NCBI RefSeq assembly: GCF_023336505.1
Contig: NZ_JAMAST010000003.1
Coordinates: forward strand, 124,001 to 188,000
DNA length: 64,000 bases
DNA from: Sporolactobacillus mangiferae
GTDB lineage: Bacteria > Bacillota > Bacilli > Bacillales > Sporolactobacillaceae
Direction of reading: 5' to 3'
Shown one piece after another: positions 1 through 10,903 of the stretch. How positions within the stretch are numbered: position 1 is the first letter of the stretch; every line of letters begins with the position of its first letter. Below the pieces are notes generated by a model, which worked only from the letters and a program-made list of their open reading frames with translations, made no database searches and had not been told where the DNA came from. Both the position numbers and the translations under genes were made by a program.

Positions 1-1179
<1,179 letters not shown>

Positions 1180-1240
1180 TCATAACGGCAAGGGGTCGTC
1201 ACTTTGTTCTGATGCTGCCCTTTCTGCCTGCCTTTTTTGC

Positions 1241-1290
1241 AAAAAAGCAAAAGCGATACTGCCCCCCATCCGGAGGGCTCGCTTTTGCTT
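1241..1290 (-). terminator. rho-independent terminator behind rpoE
   Basis: An 11-bp perfect stem (1246-1256 with 1279-1289) encloses a 22-nt loop. Read on the minus strand the stem is followed by a T run (1241-1246). It sits between rpoE and pyrG, so it should end or attenuate transcripts entering pyrG. Confidence 0.8.
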
Positions 1291-1397
1291 TAAAATCCGA
1301 TTCTATTTATCGCCCTTTGCAATTCTAACAAACTTAATCAGTTGAATCAAGATGCATTGCAGGAAAAATCATTTTCCATATTAAAGAAGCAGGGACC

Positions 1398-1859
1398 TCA
1401 TTCGTTCTCATCATCAATGACTGCGTTTCGTTTAATCCGCTCGACATCGTCGTCACCATAATGTTCATCGTCATCATCGTCAATCAGGCTGTCGTTCGTA
1501 TCATCATCTTCCTGGCCTAATTCATCATCATCTGAATCATCATAATCATCAAAACCATCTTCAGCAACTTTGCGCTTCTCATGCTCACTGTCACCAAGCG
1601 TTTTGGCTATATCATCTTCACGCTGGTCCAACGGATACCAGTTGCGCAATGCCCAAAGGTTGTGGCCGACGCTCAGGAAGCGACCGTCAAGCGACAGCGT
1701 TGTATAGAGACGCGCCAAAGATTCGCCGCCGTCTGCCTCAATTTCTCCTTCCTTAAAAACCATATCCGTCAGTTCATAAAAAGTCTTTGGTTCTTTCGCT
1801 TGTGCCAATATATCGTAGAATTGATCAACCTTTGATTTTTCAACAATGTGTTCTGTCAC
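1398..1859 (-). CDS. rpoE: DNA-directed RNA polymerase delta subunit
   Basis: 153 residues. The N-terminal globular domain contains the family pattern ARLYTTLSLDGRFLSVG then WALRNWYPLDQ (about residues 50-80), and is followed by a long disordered tail of Asp/Glu, the classic delta-subunit architecture. Delta promotes RNA polymerase recycling and helps release core enzyme from nucleic acid in Firmicutes. I chose GTG at 1859 rather than ATG at 1868: the Shine-Dalgarno AAAGGA overlaps that ATG but stands 8 nt before the GTG. Gene order rpoE-pyrG matches Bacillus. Upstream, the inverted repeat ATTGTAA (2000-2006) / TTACAAT (2020-2026) might be an operator, but I do not recognise it. Confidence 0.92.
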   Translation of the reverse strand: MTEHIVEKSKVDQFYDILAQAKEPKTFYELTDMVFKEGEIEADGGESLARLYTTLSLDGRFLSVGHNLWALRNWYPLDQREDDIAKTLGDSEHEKRKVAEDGFDDYDDSDDDELGQEDDDTNDSLIDDDDDEHYGDDDVERIKRNAVIDDENE

Positions 1860-2200
1860 TGGAAACATCCTTTCCCTATGTCAATACTTCTTATCATCAC
1901 CTCAGCAACCGAAGGCTGAAATGCTGAACTTGTCATCCGTACGTCTTTATCCCAAAAATGAATACATGCCACTTTAACCAAAATACACACAAAATACTCA
2001 TTGTAAGGATATACACTCATTACAATAATCCGTTATGCTGTTAAAATCAAGTCTGGACAAAAGTTTCGTAAATCAACCGCCATTAGAGACTTATTTATAT
2101 TGCTCTGTGCCGCGGATTAATCAATTTGTAAAAAATCCGTCCATAACCTTTAACCGGCGAAAATGAACGGGAAATCAGAAATAAATTTAGAGGTGTCTTA

Positions 2201-2301
2201 ATTAGAAAACTTGGCTTCGCCCAGTCTCTGACGAAGGCAAAGACCTAGTTGCACTTATACTATAATCCGCTGAACTTTAAACTTTCTTACTTATAGTACA
2301 A
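2201..2301 (+). repeat. dispersed intergenic repeat, family 1, copy A
   Basis: Begins ATTAGAAAACTTGGCTTCGC and ends CTTTCTTACTTATAGTACAA. Two hairpin halves are visible: a GGCTTYGCC/GGCAAAG stem and an ACTATAA/TTATAGT stem. The same layout recurs at 2532, 10806, 35867, 36711 and 59004. No coding potential. Confidence 0.85.
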
Positions 2302-2531
2302 AAAAAGAAAATCAGTCCGATACAAACCTGAAAATGGGATATATTAATGAATAGGCTCTGTCAGGAATCATACTGTTTTTCATTACAAATGGATTCGTTT
2401 GTTGAAGAACGCGAGCTTTTCATGTCTTTCAGTATGCCGGAGATAATTTACCGATCTCTTCATTCGGCATTTCAGAAACCAGTGAAAAAGTAAGCAAAAG
2501 ACAACATCACATTTGACAGTGCCAATTGCCA

Positions 2532-2628
2532 TCTCAGAAAACCTGGCTTTGCCAGTTCTTTGGTGAAGGCAAAGACGCCATGCCATACTATAATAATCCG
2601 CTGAGTTTTAAACTTTCTTATAGTACAA
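2532..2628 (+). repeat. dispersed intergenic repeat, family 1, copy B
   Basis: Same layout as the copy at 2201: TCAGAAAACCTGGCTTTGCC at the left, GAAGGCAAAGACG in the middle, CTTTCTTATAGTACAAAG at the right. Two copies about 330 bp apart fill most of the gap between rpoE and the cardiolipin synthase gene; nothing else is recognisable in 1870-2665. Confidence 0.85.
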
Positions 2629-2665
2629 AGAAAGGACTGCCGCCAACCGGATCGGAGGAACCGTC

Positions 2666-3877
2666 ATGTACCTTTTGATTACACTGCTGGTGATCACAGC
2701 AGCCATCATTCTCTTCATCGCAGCTGTCCTGCTCGACATTTATTGCGGTATTCGATTTAAAAAAGCGTCGGCACGGGAACGTACGCTGTCAACCGGATTT
2801 AATGATCTGCACTACTATACAAACGGTCACGAACTATTTGAAGCGATGAAAGAAAGTATTCAAGGTGCGCGGCACCATATCCACATTTCTTTTTTCATCT
2901 TTGTCGCTGATGAAGTCGGCAACGAGTGGCTGAGTCTGTTAAAAAAGAAGGCAGAAGAAGGCATTGAAGTGCGCCTTCTTGTTGACACGCTGAGCAGCTG
3001 GGCGCTGCGAAAAAAAGGGCCCGAACTGGCGCAGTCCGGTCTGCAGCTTGCTTTCTCGGGAAAACCGACTTTCCCCTTTATCTTCTATTCGTTAAATCGC
3101 CGCAACCACCGTAAGATAATGGTCATTGACGGAAGCGTCGGCTACTTTGGCGGTTTCAATGTCAGTCTTGATTATATCGGACGCAATCCCGGAATGGGAC
3201 CATGGCACGACAATCATTTGCGTGTGGAAGGTGAAAGCACGCATACGCTCCAGCACCTTTTTCTTGAAGACTGGAAGAAGGCTACAGCTGTTGACCTTCT
3301 TCATGATGCCACTTATTTCCCGAAAACAGCCAAGGGAACGGCTGCTCTGTCACTCATCGGAACAGATGGCAAACAACTTGAGGACCTGTTTGCCGACTAT
3401 CTGGGCAGCGCCCGGACATCCATTGTCATTGCCTCGCCTTATTTTGTACCAAGTAAAAAACTGATGGCTGCACTTATTGACCGCCTTGATCATGGTGTCA
3501 CATTGACAATCGTCCTGCCGATGAAAAAGGATCACCCGCTCGTAAAGCCGGCTTCGTATCACTATCTTGAGCCACTGCTAAAAAAAGGAGCAAAACTCTT
3601 CCATTTTTATCAAGGCTTCTATCACGCAAAATTATTCGTGATCGATCACAGCCGCTGCTATCTTGGCACAGCTAATTTTGATCAGCGCAGTCTTTTCTGG
3701 AATGATGAGCTTTCCGGATTCTGTGATGATACGGCCCTTGCACATCGCGTGCTTGAGCTGCTTCACAAAGAAATCAGAAATCAATCAGTCGCTGTGCCAT
3801 ACGCGCAGATCAGAAAACGATCGCTCTATGAAAAGGGCAAAACTTTATGCAGCACTTGGCTCAGTTACTTTTTGTAA
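2666..3877 (+). CDS. cardiolipin synthase (phospholipase D superfamily, YwjE/YwiE type)
   Basis: 403 residues. One N-terminal membrane segment (about 2-28) is followed by two HKD motifs: HRKIMVIDGSVGYFGGFNV (His148) and HAKLFVIDHSRCYLGTANFDQRS (His320). These catalytic motifs define bacterial cardiolipin synthases, which condense two phosphatidylglycerols into cardiolipin at the membrane. The protein is shorter than the two-TM ClsA type (~480 aa) and closer in length to the minor synthase YwjE (~400 aa). A strong site, CGGAGG, lies 7-8 nt before ATG. It is convergent with argS. Which B. subtilis paralogue it matches is not decided here. Confidence 0.92.
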   Translation: MYLLITLLVITAAIILFIAAVLLDIYCGIRFKKASARERTLSTGFNDLHYYTNGHELFEAMKESIQGARHHIHISFFIFVADEVGNEWLSLLKKKAEEGIEVRLLVDTLSSWALRKKGPELAQSGLQLAFSGKPTFPFIFYSLNRRNHRKIMVIDGSVGYFGGFNVSLDYIGRNPGMGPWHDNHLRVEGESTHTLQHLFLEDWKKATAVDLLHDATYFPKTAKGTAALSLIGTDGKQLEDLFADYLGSARTSIVIASPYFVPSKKLMAALIDRLDHGVTLTIVLPMKKDHPLVKPASYHYLEPLLKKGAKLFHFYQGFYHAKLFVIDHSRCYLGTANFDQRSLFWNDELSGFCDDTALAHRVLELLHKEIRNQSVAVPYAQIRKRSLYEKGKTLCSTWLSYFL

Positions 3878-3895
3878 ACAGGCAGATATGAAGCC

Positions 3896-4018
3896 GCTTG
3901 GATCGATTCAAAAAAGTTGAACCGAATGTCGCAAATGTTCGACCGAACGACAAAAAAGTTCAGCCGATGCCGAAACCTCAACCGAACTACGGAAAAGTTG
4001 GATCAGACTGCGAAGCAA
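3896..4018. repeat. degenerate 19-22 bp tandem repeats
   Basis: Six imperfect units beginning near 3896, 3916, 3937, 3958, 3978 and 3997 follow the pattern GTTcgACCGAAcgnCGAAAA. The rest of the gap to about 4145 shows weaker, T-rich traces of the same period. It lies between the convergent cls and argS genes. It reads through as a 7-residue periodic peptide, but no ribosome site or family supports translation. Confidence 0.6.
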
Positions 4019-4167
4019 TTTCGTTTCGTGTTCGGAAATTCGTTACAGACTTGAGGATCTTTATTGCGATTCCGGAGATGTTATACTTTTCCACGATTTT
4101 GCGACTGCTTCTGATGAATTTGATACAATTTTTCGTGATTGTTTTGCTAGTTGTTACAGAGCAAAAT

Positions 4168-4203
4168 CAAAAAACCGCGTCTCTGAAAAGGCGCGGTTTT
4201 GTT
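4168..4203 (-). terminator. terminator of argS (possibly bidirectional)
   Basis: Stem AAAACCGCG (4171-4179) with CGCGGTTTT (4192-4200), 12-nt loop, A/T flanks on both sides. It stands a few bases beyond the argS stop codon and could also stop cls transcripts arriving from the left. Confidence 0.85.
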
Positions 4204-4210
4204 TATTCGA

Positions 4211-5881
4211 TTACATTTTTTCCGGAGCGTGGACGCCGATCAGTTCCATTCCATTCTTCAACGTGATGCGGACTGCCTTCATCAGTGCAACACGTGCCTT
4301 GCTGAGCGGTACATTGCCTTCGTCAAGTACTTTTTCCGCATTATAGAAGCTGTGCAGGCAGGAGGCGAGATCGAACAGGTAATTCGGAATGTGCTGGATC
4401 GCCAGTTTTTTCGCACTGTCAGCAACAACCGCCGGGAAATCTCCAAGCTTCTTCAGTAGATCGATTTCTTTTTCACTCTGCAGAAGGGTAAGGTCCAAAT
4501 CAGCGACATGATCCTGTTCGAAGTCTTCCGCTCGTTTCAGCATGCTTGTGATACGCGCAAATGCGTATTGAACGTAATAAACCGGATTTTCATTCGAATG
4601 CGAAATTGCCAGATCGAGATCGAAGTCGAGATGGGTGTCTGAGCTTCTCATCGCAAAGAAGTAACGGGCGGCATCAACACCGACATCATCCATCAATTCA
4701 CGCATCGTCACTGCTTTTCCGGTTCGCTTGCTCATTTTTACCTTTTCGCCGTTTTTGAACAGATTGACAAGCTGAATAATCTGCACTGTTAACTGATCGG
4801 GATCATAGCCGAGCGACTGAATGGCCGCTTTCAGTCTCGGTACATAGCCATGATGATCCGCGCCAAGAACATCAATCAACCGAGTATAGCCTCGATCCAG
4901 TTTGTCTTTATGATAAGCGATATCCGGTGTGAAATAGGTATAGCTTCCATCCGATTTGACAAGGACGCGGTCTTTGTCATCGCCGTATTTTGTCGTCTTC
5001 AGCCACAGTGCGCCGTCTTTTTCATATGTCTCACCCTTACTTTTCAGAACTTCAAGCACATCTTCCACTTTATGCTGCTCATAAAGTGAGCGCTCGGAGA
5101 ACCAGCAGTCAAAATGAACACGAAAATCCGCTAGATCCCTTTTGATACCACTCATCAGATGCTCCACACCGAATTTGCGGAAAAAACGGATCCGTTCTTC
5201 TTCCGGTTTTGCTGACAGCGAGTCACCGTATTCAGCAACCAGCTGCCTGGCAAGTTCAATAATATCTTTGCCATGGTAGCCATTCTCGGGAATTTCCGCG
5301 TCATGGCCGAGCTGCTGAAGGTATCGGGCTTCAAGAGAGATCGCCAGATTGGTAATCTGATTTCCGCCATCATTAATATAATATTCCGGAACAGCATGGT
5401 AGCCAGCTTTATTGAGCAGCTTGCATAAGGCATCGCCGACCGCCGCACCGCGTCCATGGCCAAGGTGAAGACTGCCGGTCGGATTGGCGGAAACGAATTC
5501 AACCAGTACTTTTTCACCAGCTCCACTGTTTGATTCACCGTATTTATCCCCTTCGTCAATAATGGTTGGGATTAAATCGGTCAGATACTGATTATCCAGA
5601 AAGAAATTGATAAATCCCGGACCGGCAATTTCAATTTTTCGGATATGACCCTTCTTTTTATCAAAATGCTCCGTCAGCTCTTCCGCTATTTTGCGCGGTG
5701 CCTTTTTTGCAATGCGTGCGAGCTGCATCGCCATGTTGGTAGCAAAATCGCCGTGCAGCTTGTCCTTTGGCGTCTCGAGTACAACCTCCGGCACCTGCTG
5801 CCGTTCAGCCAGTTCTGCTTTAACGACGGCCGCGATGATCTCTTCCTTTAACTGATTTTTGACTTGTTCCACAATCGTCAT
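4211..5881 (-). CDS. argS: arginyl-tRNA synthetase
   Basis: 556 residues, a normal length. The N-terminal Add-1 domain (about 1-110) precedes the class I catalytic core with the HIGH motif HLGH (139-142, in [20 protein letters not shown]) and the KMSKR motif ([10 protein letters not shown], about residue 385). The C-terminal DALR anticodon-binding domain follows. It charges tRNA-Arg with arginine in the cytosol. ywiB lies 60 bp upstream in the same direction, as in Bacillus subtilis, so the two are probably co-transcribed. A clean terminator follows the stop. Confidence 0.97.
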   Translation of the reverse strand: MTIVEQVKNQLKEEIIAAVVKAELAERQQVPEVVLETPKDKLHGDFATNMAMQLARIAKKAPRKIAEELTEHFDKKKGHIRKIEIAGPGFINFFLDNQYLTDLIPTIIDEGDKYGESNSGAGEKVLVEFVSANPTGSLHLGHGRGAAVGDALCKLLNKAGYHAVPEYYINDGGNQITNLAISLEARYLQQLGHDAEIPENGYHGKDIIELARQLVAEYGDSLSAKPEEERIRFFRKFGVEHLMSGIKRDLADFRVHFDCWFSERSLYEQHKVEDVLEVLKSKGETYEKDGALWLKTTKYGDDKDRVLVKSDGSYTYFTPDIAYHKDKLDRGYTRLIDVLGADHHGYVPRLKAAIQSLGYDPDQLTVQIIQLVNLFKNGEKVKMSKRTGKAVTMRELMDDVGVDAARYFFAMRSSDTHLDFDLDLAISHSNENPVYYVQYAFARITSMLKRAEDFEQDHVADLDLTLLQSEKEIDLLKKLGDFPAVVADSAKKLAIQHIPNYLFDLASCLHSFYNAEKVLDEGNVPLSKARVALMKAVRITLKNGMELIGVHAPEKM

Positions 5882-5941
5882 CTTAATACAACCTCCAAAA
5901 TTACCTTTGGTCTGTGTTCTGCACCATCGTTCGATCAGCTG

Positions 5942-6379
5942 CTATTCGCTGACTCTGTAGCAGTAGTTATGCGTTATCGTTCCAACCCGTTGTTCCTGCA
6001 TCGTCAGCTGATAAATCAACAGGACCGATCCCGCGCCCTGCTCTTCGGAAAAGCGGGTCTCAATTTTCTCAGCGACCGCCCGCGTCTCCATCTTTGCGTA
6101 GCCAGCGTCATATGTACCGGTCCGCGCATGCCCGACCAGAAGCGGCTGACGCATCGGGACCGGACCTTTACGAAGAATCAGCGCTTCGCTGCCGCCGACG
6201 CGGATGATATAATCGCAGCAGCCGAGGTCGCCCATCGCCGTACTGAAAATCAGATAAAGACTGGACCCGCTTTTCCCCATCCGTCCCCTGATGTGCCTGG
6301 TCATTTCCTGTACAAGGGTTGAATCGTTATCGTCATTTATTTTACTGGTAAAGATAATTTCGGCACTACGCGTGATCAT
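5942..6379 (-). CDS. ywiB: YwiB family protein (DUF1934)
   Basis: 145 residues from ATG at 6379, chosen because GAAGGAAG lies 8 nt upstream; an ATG 24 bases further out lacks a ribosome site. The sequence shows a small beta-barrel-like protein (EIIFTSKINDDND ... GSSLYLIF ... ILRKGPVPMRQPLLVGHARTGTYDAGYAKMET), matching the YwiB family that sits next to argS in many Bacillales. Biochemical role unknown. The family link rests on pattern and neighbourhood. Confidence 0.8.
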   Translation of the reverse strand: MITRSAEIIFTSKINDDNDSTLVQEMTRHIRGRMGKSGSSLYLIFSTAMGDLGCCDYIIRVGGSEALILRKGPVPMRQPLLVGHARTGTYDAGYAKMETRAVAEKIETRFSEEQGAGSVLLIYQLTMQEQRVGTITHNYCYRVSE

Positions 6380-6629
6380 TGAACGTCTTCCTTCATCGCA
6401 CATGTGTCCATACTATATTACTATAAAAGATCGGTCGCCTGTGGGCAAGAACAACTCGGTTATTTTCCCAAGGATTCTATTTTTTTCTTACTTCTATACC
6501 TTAATTCGTGTTTTTCTTTTCTTCGACGTTTAGATTGCACCGCTTTACACCATAATAAAAAGCAACACGAAATGAGTATGGCGTACTTTGTGGCTGGCTG
6601 CCCTTCGGATTTGAGGAGGATTATGTTCA

Positions 6630-8678
6630 ATGCGTTTCGACATGAAGATCCGAAAAAGAAAAAAAGCGGTTATTCGAAAAATGATTTTGATCGCAGCATG
6701 CTGCCCGCTGCTTCTGCTTATCGGTTTTGCCATCTTAATTGTAAGTGCGAAGATCGCCGGACCAATGGACATTCCGGTAACAAGACCTGCCATTTTTTAT
6801 GACAACAGCGGCCAGGTCATCGGAAAATGGGATACGGACAACAGACACTGGATCGATATTGAAAAAATGGCGCCCTCCATTAAACTGGCGACTCTGGCCA
6901 TTGAGGACCGCCGTTTTTTTCGCCATCATGGATTTGATTTCCGTCGCGTTGTGCAATCGGCACTGGTCGATATGCGCAGTCTGAGCAAGGCGCAAGGTGC
7001 GAGCACCATTACGATGCAGTATGCGAAAAATCTGTTTTTAACGAACGATAAAACCTGGATGCGCAAAGTTTCAGAGGTTTTCTATACGATGCGTCTTGAG
7101 ATGAATGAATCCAAGAAAGATATTTTGGAAGGCTACCTGAACACCATTTATTACGGGCACGGCGCGTACGGTGCTGAAGCGGCGGCGCAAATTTATTTCA
7201 ACAGGCATGCAAATGACCTCTCACTTGCTCAGTCAAGCATGCTGGCCGGCATTCCCAATGGTCCAAGCCTGTATTCACCGCTTATTCACTACGATATGGC
7301 GAAAAAAAGGCAGCGAATTGTGCTCGATACGATGGTTAAAAGTGGTTTCTTAACCAGGAAGCGCGCGGATATCGCTTATCATGCCCCTCTGAACCTCGTG
7401 CACCAAAAACAGGGCGCGGGATCCAGTGCGGAAAAGGCACCGTATTTTCAGGATGCGGTGCGGCGCGAACTCACTGAACGTCTGCATATCAGCCGAAAAA
7501 TGCTTGCTTCCGGTGGGCTTAAAGTCTATACAACGCTGGATATGGACACACAGACATCCGCCGAGTACTGGCTGAAACACACGATTCCCGATCAGTCAAA
7601 AATTCAGACAGCACTTGTCGCACTGGATCCGAAAAATGGCGGCGTTGTTGCCATGATTGGCGGACGGGATTATCAGGAGAGCCCGTATAATCGCGCGATC
7701 AGCGCCAGACGTTCGCCTGGTTCCGCATTCAAACCTTTTCTTTATTACGCCGCACTGCGCAACGGTTTTACTCCATCCACCCGCCTGAAAAGCGAACCGA
7801 CCGCTTTCGCATTTGACGATGGGCGCAGCAGCTACCGCCCAAATAACTTCGGTGGTTATTATGCGGACAAACCGATTACCATGGCGCAGGCACTCGCGCT
7901 TTCCGACAATGTTTTTGCGGTCAAAACACATCTGGCCATCGGTATGAATCAATTGGTGAGCGCCGCACGCCGCGCTGGCATTTCCAGTCCGCTCGCGCCT
8001 ATCCCCTCGCTGGCACTTGGTTCAAAGCCGGTAAGCGTTCTTGAACTTGCCCGTGGCTACGCAACCTTTGCCAACCAGGGTGGGCGCATTCAGCCGGCAT
8101 TGATCACTAAAGTAACAGATCGCCGGGGTCATCTGCTCTATGAATGGAAACCGGAAAAGAAGCAGGTGCTGAACCGTCAGGCCTCATTCGTTCTTTCGCA
8201 AATGATGACCGGCATTTTCGATCGGCGTCTGAATGGATACACACATGTGACCGGCGGACCGGTCGCGGATGTATTGACTCATAAAATAGCGGCAAAGACC
8301 GGATCCACAGCAACCGACAGCTGGATGGCCGGTTTCACGCCAGATCTTGTCACTGCTGTCTGGGTCGGTTATGACCGTAACGTAACGATTAATGCCTCGC
8401 CAGATAGCGGCTATGCAAAAACGATCTGGAGCCATGTTATGGAGTCGGCACTTTCCGGCACACCGAAAAATCATTTTAAGCCGCCGAAAGGGGTCGTTCA
8501 AGTCAGTATCGATCCGAAAAGCGGACTGCGCGCCGGCAAGGGCTGTGAGGGGCGCCCCACCTATTTTATTAAAGGGACGGAACCATCCGCCTATTGCGGA
8601 GAGCCGAAAAAGAAACAGCCGGTTGGCAAAAAGAAGCAGAAAAGCCTGCTTGACCGTCTGTTCCACTGGTGGCGTTAA
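6630..8678 (+). CDS. pbpG: class A penicillin-binding protein (PbpG-like)
   Basis: 682 residues, close to B. subtilis PbpG (691). One signal anchor (about 19-43) is followed by a GT51 glycosyltransferase domain with EDRRFFRHHGFD, QGASTITMQYAKNLFLT and KKDILEGYLNTIYYG. A transpeptidase domain follows with the SxxK serine in RRSPGSAFKPF, an SDN motif (ALSDNVFAVK) and KTGST. The C-terminal tail is short and Lys-rich. The protein polymerises and cross-links peptidoglycan on the outer face of the membrane; in Bacillus pbpG acts in spore peptidoglycan synthesis. GAGGAGG lies 10 nt before ATG 6630; an ATG at 6622-6624 is out of frame. Located near argS and ywhD as in B. subtilis, which supports the name. 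Confidence 0.88.
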   Translation: MRFDMKIRKRKKAVIRKMILIAACCPLLLLIGFAILIVSAKIAGPMDIPVTRPAIFYDNSGQVIGKWDTDNRHWIDIEKMAPSIKLATLAIEDRRFFRHHGFDFRRVVQSALVDMRSLSKAQGASTITMQYAKNLFLTNDKTWMRKVSEVFYTMRLEMNESKKDILEGYLNTIYYGHGAYGAEAAAQIYFNRHANDLSLAQSSMLAGIPNGPSLYSPLIHYDMAKKRQRIVLDTMVKSGFLTRKRADIAYHAPLNLVHQKQGAGSSAEKAPYFQDAVRRELTERLHISRKMLASGGLKVYTTLDMDTQTSAEYWLKHTIPDQSKIQTALVALDPKNGGVVAMIGGRDYQESPYNRAISARRSPGSAFKPFLYYAALRNGFTPSTRLKSEPTAFAFDDGRSSYRPNNFGGYYADKPITMAQALALSDNVFAVKTHLAIGMNQLVSAARRAGISSPLAPIPSLALGSKPVSVLELARGYATFANQGGRIQPALITKVTDRRGHLLYEWKPEKKQVLNRQASFVLSQMMTGIFDRRLNGYTHVTGGPVADVLTHKIAAKTGSTATDSWMAGFTPDLVTAVWVGYDRNVTINASPDSGYAKTIWSHVMESALSGTPKNHFKPPKGVVQVSIDPKSGLRAGKGCEGRPTYFIKGTEPSAYCGEPKKKQPVGKKKQKSLLDRLFHWWR

Positions 8679-8730
8679 AACGCTCAGCTGCCCATCGAAA
8701 CAAACTGCTTTGCGTGCCTGTTTTCACCAC

Positions 8731-9243
8731 TTATACGGGTACTTCCCTGATTTGCGCCAGAATTTCCCGCATGATTTTCTCTGGCGTTTTCTTATCTGTA
8801 TCAATCGTCATATCCGCTGCCTGATTATAGAACCACTCTCTTTTCCGGTACAGTTCCATAAATTGGTTTGTATCCAGCTGGCGCAAAAGCGGACGGTTGT
8901 GATCGCCTTTTAAGCGGTTCACAATCACTTCCGGCGATGCCTTTAAAAAAACAACCGGCGTGTCGGAATCAATCAGCAGCTGCCGATTTTCTTCCCGTAC
9001 CGGAGTACCACCACCAGTCGACAAGATCCCCGGCTTCCGGATCACCGATATGAGCGCCTGAGACTCCAGATCGCGAAAATACGCTTCGCCCTGATCCGTA
9101 AAAATCTGAGCAATCGAGCAGTTTGCATCGGCCGCAACTAGATCGTCCAGATCCAGATGTGGCAGCCGCAGTGCATTCGCAAGCAAGCGACCAATCGTTG
9201 TTTTCCCGCTGCCCATAAATCCGATCAATATCAGTCTTGTCAT
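8731..9243 (-). CDS. aroK: shikimate kinase
   Basis: 170 residues. The Walker A loop GFMGSGKTTIGRLLA is at residues 8-22. DLDD (shikimate/Mg binding) at about 31-34, FRDLE (shikimate-binding Arg), GGGTPV and a lid region with NRPLL follow in family order. The enzyme phosphorylates shikimate in the route to chorismate. GAGAGGTGAAAAAAG precedes the ATG. It stands alone rather than in an aro operon; an MFS carrier gene lies 216 bp upstream in the same direction and might share its transcript. Confidence 0.93.
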   Translation of the reverse strand: MTRLILIGFMGSGKTTIGRLLANALRLPHLDLDDLVAADANCSIAQIFTDQGEAYFRDLESQALISVIRKPGILSTGGGTPVREENRQLLIDSDTPVVFLKASPEVIVNRLKGDHNRPLLRQLDTNQFMELYRKREWFYNQAADMTIDTDKKTPEKIMREILAQIREVPV

Positions 9244-9459
9244 CTTTTTTCACCTCTCAGAATCAAAGCGCCGTTTTTTCCAGCCCGGCAAAGCGCTTTT
9301 GCTTAAAGCAAAGTGTTTATTGGTTTATTCGATCTTTTCACGTCTTTCTGGCCTGCATAAGTGAAGCAGAACACCCGTCTCTGCACCTTGCGAACCACAC
9401 CCATGGTGCCGGCTTAGAAAACGGTTGGACCCGCATCAGCCGCGGACCTGAATAAATCG
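9244..9459. other. gene-free gap with several short hairpins
   Basis: 216 bp between an MFS gene and aroK, both read leftwards. It contains AAAGCGC/GCGCTTT and TTTGCTT/AAGCAAA stems (about 9256-9310) and, on the minus strand, nested GCACC/GGTGC and GCAGA/TCTGC stems (about 9362-9418). The composition is that of a structured leader upstream of aroK, but I cannot match it to a known riboswitch or T-box. Confidence 0.3.
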
Positions 9460-10680
9460 TTAATCTATTGATCCTGTCCCATTTTTTGTGGCAGGTGAAG
9501 CCTGATCAGCACTCAGCAGGCGGTACCCGATCAGCCAGATTGCAAATGAAATGAGCGCAATAACGATGTCAGCCCGAAGTACAGCCGCTATGCTGATGTT
9601 TGATAATAATCCGGTCATAATTGGAATGGTGAAGGTAGCCAGGCTGCCGAATGAAAAATAGATACCTGTAACCCTTCCTTTAGCCTGTGGGAACAGAGCA
9701 CTGAAAATATTCAGTCCTACCTGCATCACGCCACCGGCAGCTGCGAAACCGAACAAAAAGGATGCAACGCTGACAAGCAGATGGTTGGACGCAGAACAGA
9801 TGATGAAAAGAATTAAAACGGAAAGACCATTCAGCCCGACAATAAGCCGTATATCGCGAACCAGAGCACGTCTGACCAGACTGAAAATGATAATCACGCC
9901 AATAATTGAACCTGCACTGTACAGTGAAAGCAGAAAATGGGCTTCAAGGCTGCTCATTTTCAAAATGTCTGTACCATAGCGCGTAATCCACTGAATATAC
10001 AAAAGCATGACTGCCATCGAAGTATAGCCGTAAATGGACAGAATAATTAAAAGGCCAAGCTGTCGTACAGACGGCTTTTTCTTGAACAATGGATACCGCA
10101 CCAGATGATTCTTCGGCGCGGACTGACGAGGAAACGGTGTGCGGCTGACCAGAATCAGATTAATGAGCAGAACCGCACCAGTCACAACAAAACTCGTGCC
10201 GTACCAGCCGCCTATATTTTCATTCAGCCCGATATAGATGGGCAGAATAAATTCGCCGACCGACATAGCTGCTTTGATTAAAATATTGGCGGCTCCATTG
10301 CTCTGGTTCATCTCCAGAAAGGTTGGGTACGTGCCTGAATCAAGGGCCGAGTTGGCAATTCCGGCCAGGATGGTCAGAAAATAGGCTGTATGAAAATCGT
10401 GTGTGCTGATAATGCCAAAAAAGAAAACAGCATAAGCGAGCATACCCGAAATAATCAGACCCTTGCGTCCATATCGATCCGACAGGCTTCCAAGCAGGTA
10501 GTAGGCAATCAGCCGGCCGATTCCGATGCCTGAGACGACGTAGGAAACCGTTGCCACCGGTGTTCCCCATTCGGTACTCAGCGCGCTCATATTCTGCGTC
10601 AGAATGATCAGGCCGATTCCATGTACAAAATAATTCAGGTACAGAACCAGACTCAGTCTGATTTTTTGTTTTTGTGTCAT
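9460..10680 (-). CDS. MFS transporter, substrate unknown
   Basis: 406 residues with about twelve hydrophobic segments. The loop between TM2 and TM3 carries the MFS signature GSLSDRYGRKGLI (about residues 64-76), and a basic loop in the middle (about 185-205) divides the two six-helix halves. It should be an integral membrane secondary carrier. GAGAGAGGTTGAAGCAAG precedes the ATG. A position just upstream of aroK raises the idea of a shikimate- or quinate-type substrate, but nothing in the sequence proves this. It is not a drug-efflux type I recognise. Confidence 0.8.
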   Translation of the reverse strand: MTQKQKIRLSLVLYLNYFVHGIGLIILTQNMSALSTEWGTPVATVSYVVSGIGIGRLIAYYLLGSLSDRYGRKGLIISGMLAYAVFFFGIISTHDFHTAYFLTILAGIANSALDSGTYPTFLEMNQSNGAANILIKAAMSVGEFILPIYIGLNENIGGWYGTSFVVTGAVLLINLILVSRTPFPRQSAPKNHLVRYPLFKKKPSVRQLGLLIILSIYGYTSMAVMLLYIQWITRYGTDILKMSSLEAHFLLSLYSAGSIIGVIIIFSLVRRALVRDIRLIVGLNGLSVLILFIICSASNHLLVSVASFLFGFAAAGGVMQVGLNIFSALFPQAKGRVTGIYFSFGSLATFTIPIMTGLLSNISIAAVLRADIVIALISFAIWLIGYRLLSADQASPATKNGTGSID

Positions 10681-10805
10681 CTTGCTTCAACCTCTCTCTT
10701 TTCTATTGCTCCGATTCGACGTCTGATTCATTACTGAAGCCGATTGATTGCCATCCGCCTGTGCAGCAAAAAATTGACCATTTTCAAAAATTTCCCTGTC
10801 TTGAA

Positions 10806-10903
10806 ATTAGAAAACCTGGCTTTGCCAAGAATCTGCCAAAGGCAAAGCTGCCGCCGCACTTATACTATAATCCGCTGAATTTTAAACTTTCTTACAGTAA
10901 AAT
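10806..10903 (+). repeat. dispersed intergenic repeat, family 1, copy C
   Basis: ATTAGAAAACCTGGCTTTGC at the left, AAAGGCAAAGCTGCCGCCGC in the centre, ATACTATAATCCGCTGAATT and TTAAACTTTCTTACAGTAAA at the right. Typical two-hairpin layout. Confidence 0.85.

Noticed and set aside
1860-1868. ATG start for rpoE at 1868
   Set aside because: The ribosome site overlaps this ATG; the GTG at 1859 has correct spacing.
3896-4018. CRISPR array
   Set aside because: Units are adjacent, degenerate and lack spacers; no cas genes are present.
3898-4266. Protein-coding gene over the tandem array
   Set aside because: No ribosome site, repetitive low-quality sequence, and it runs over the argS terminator into argS.
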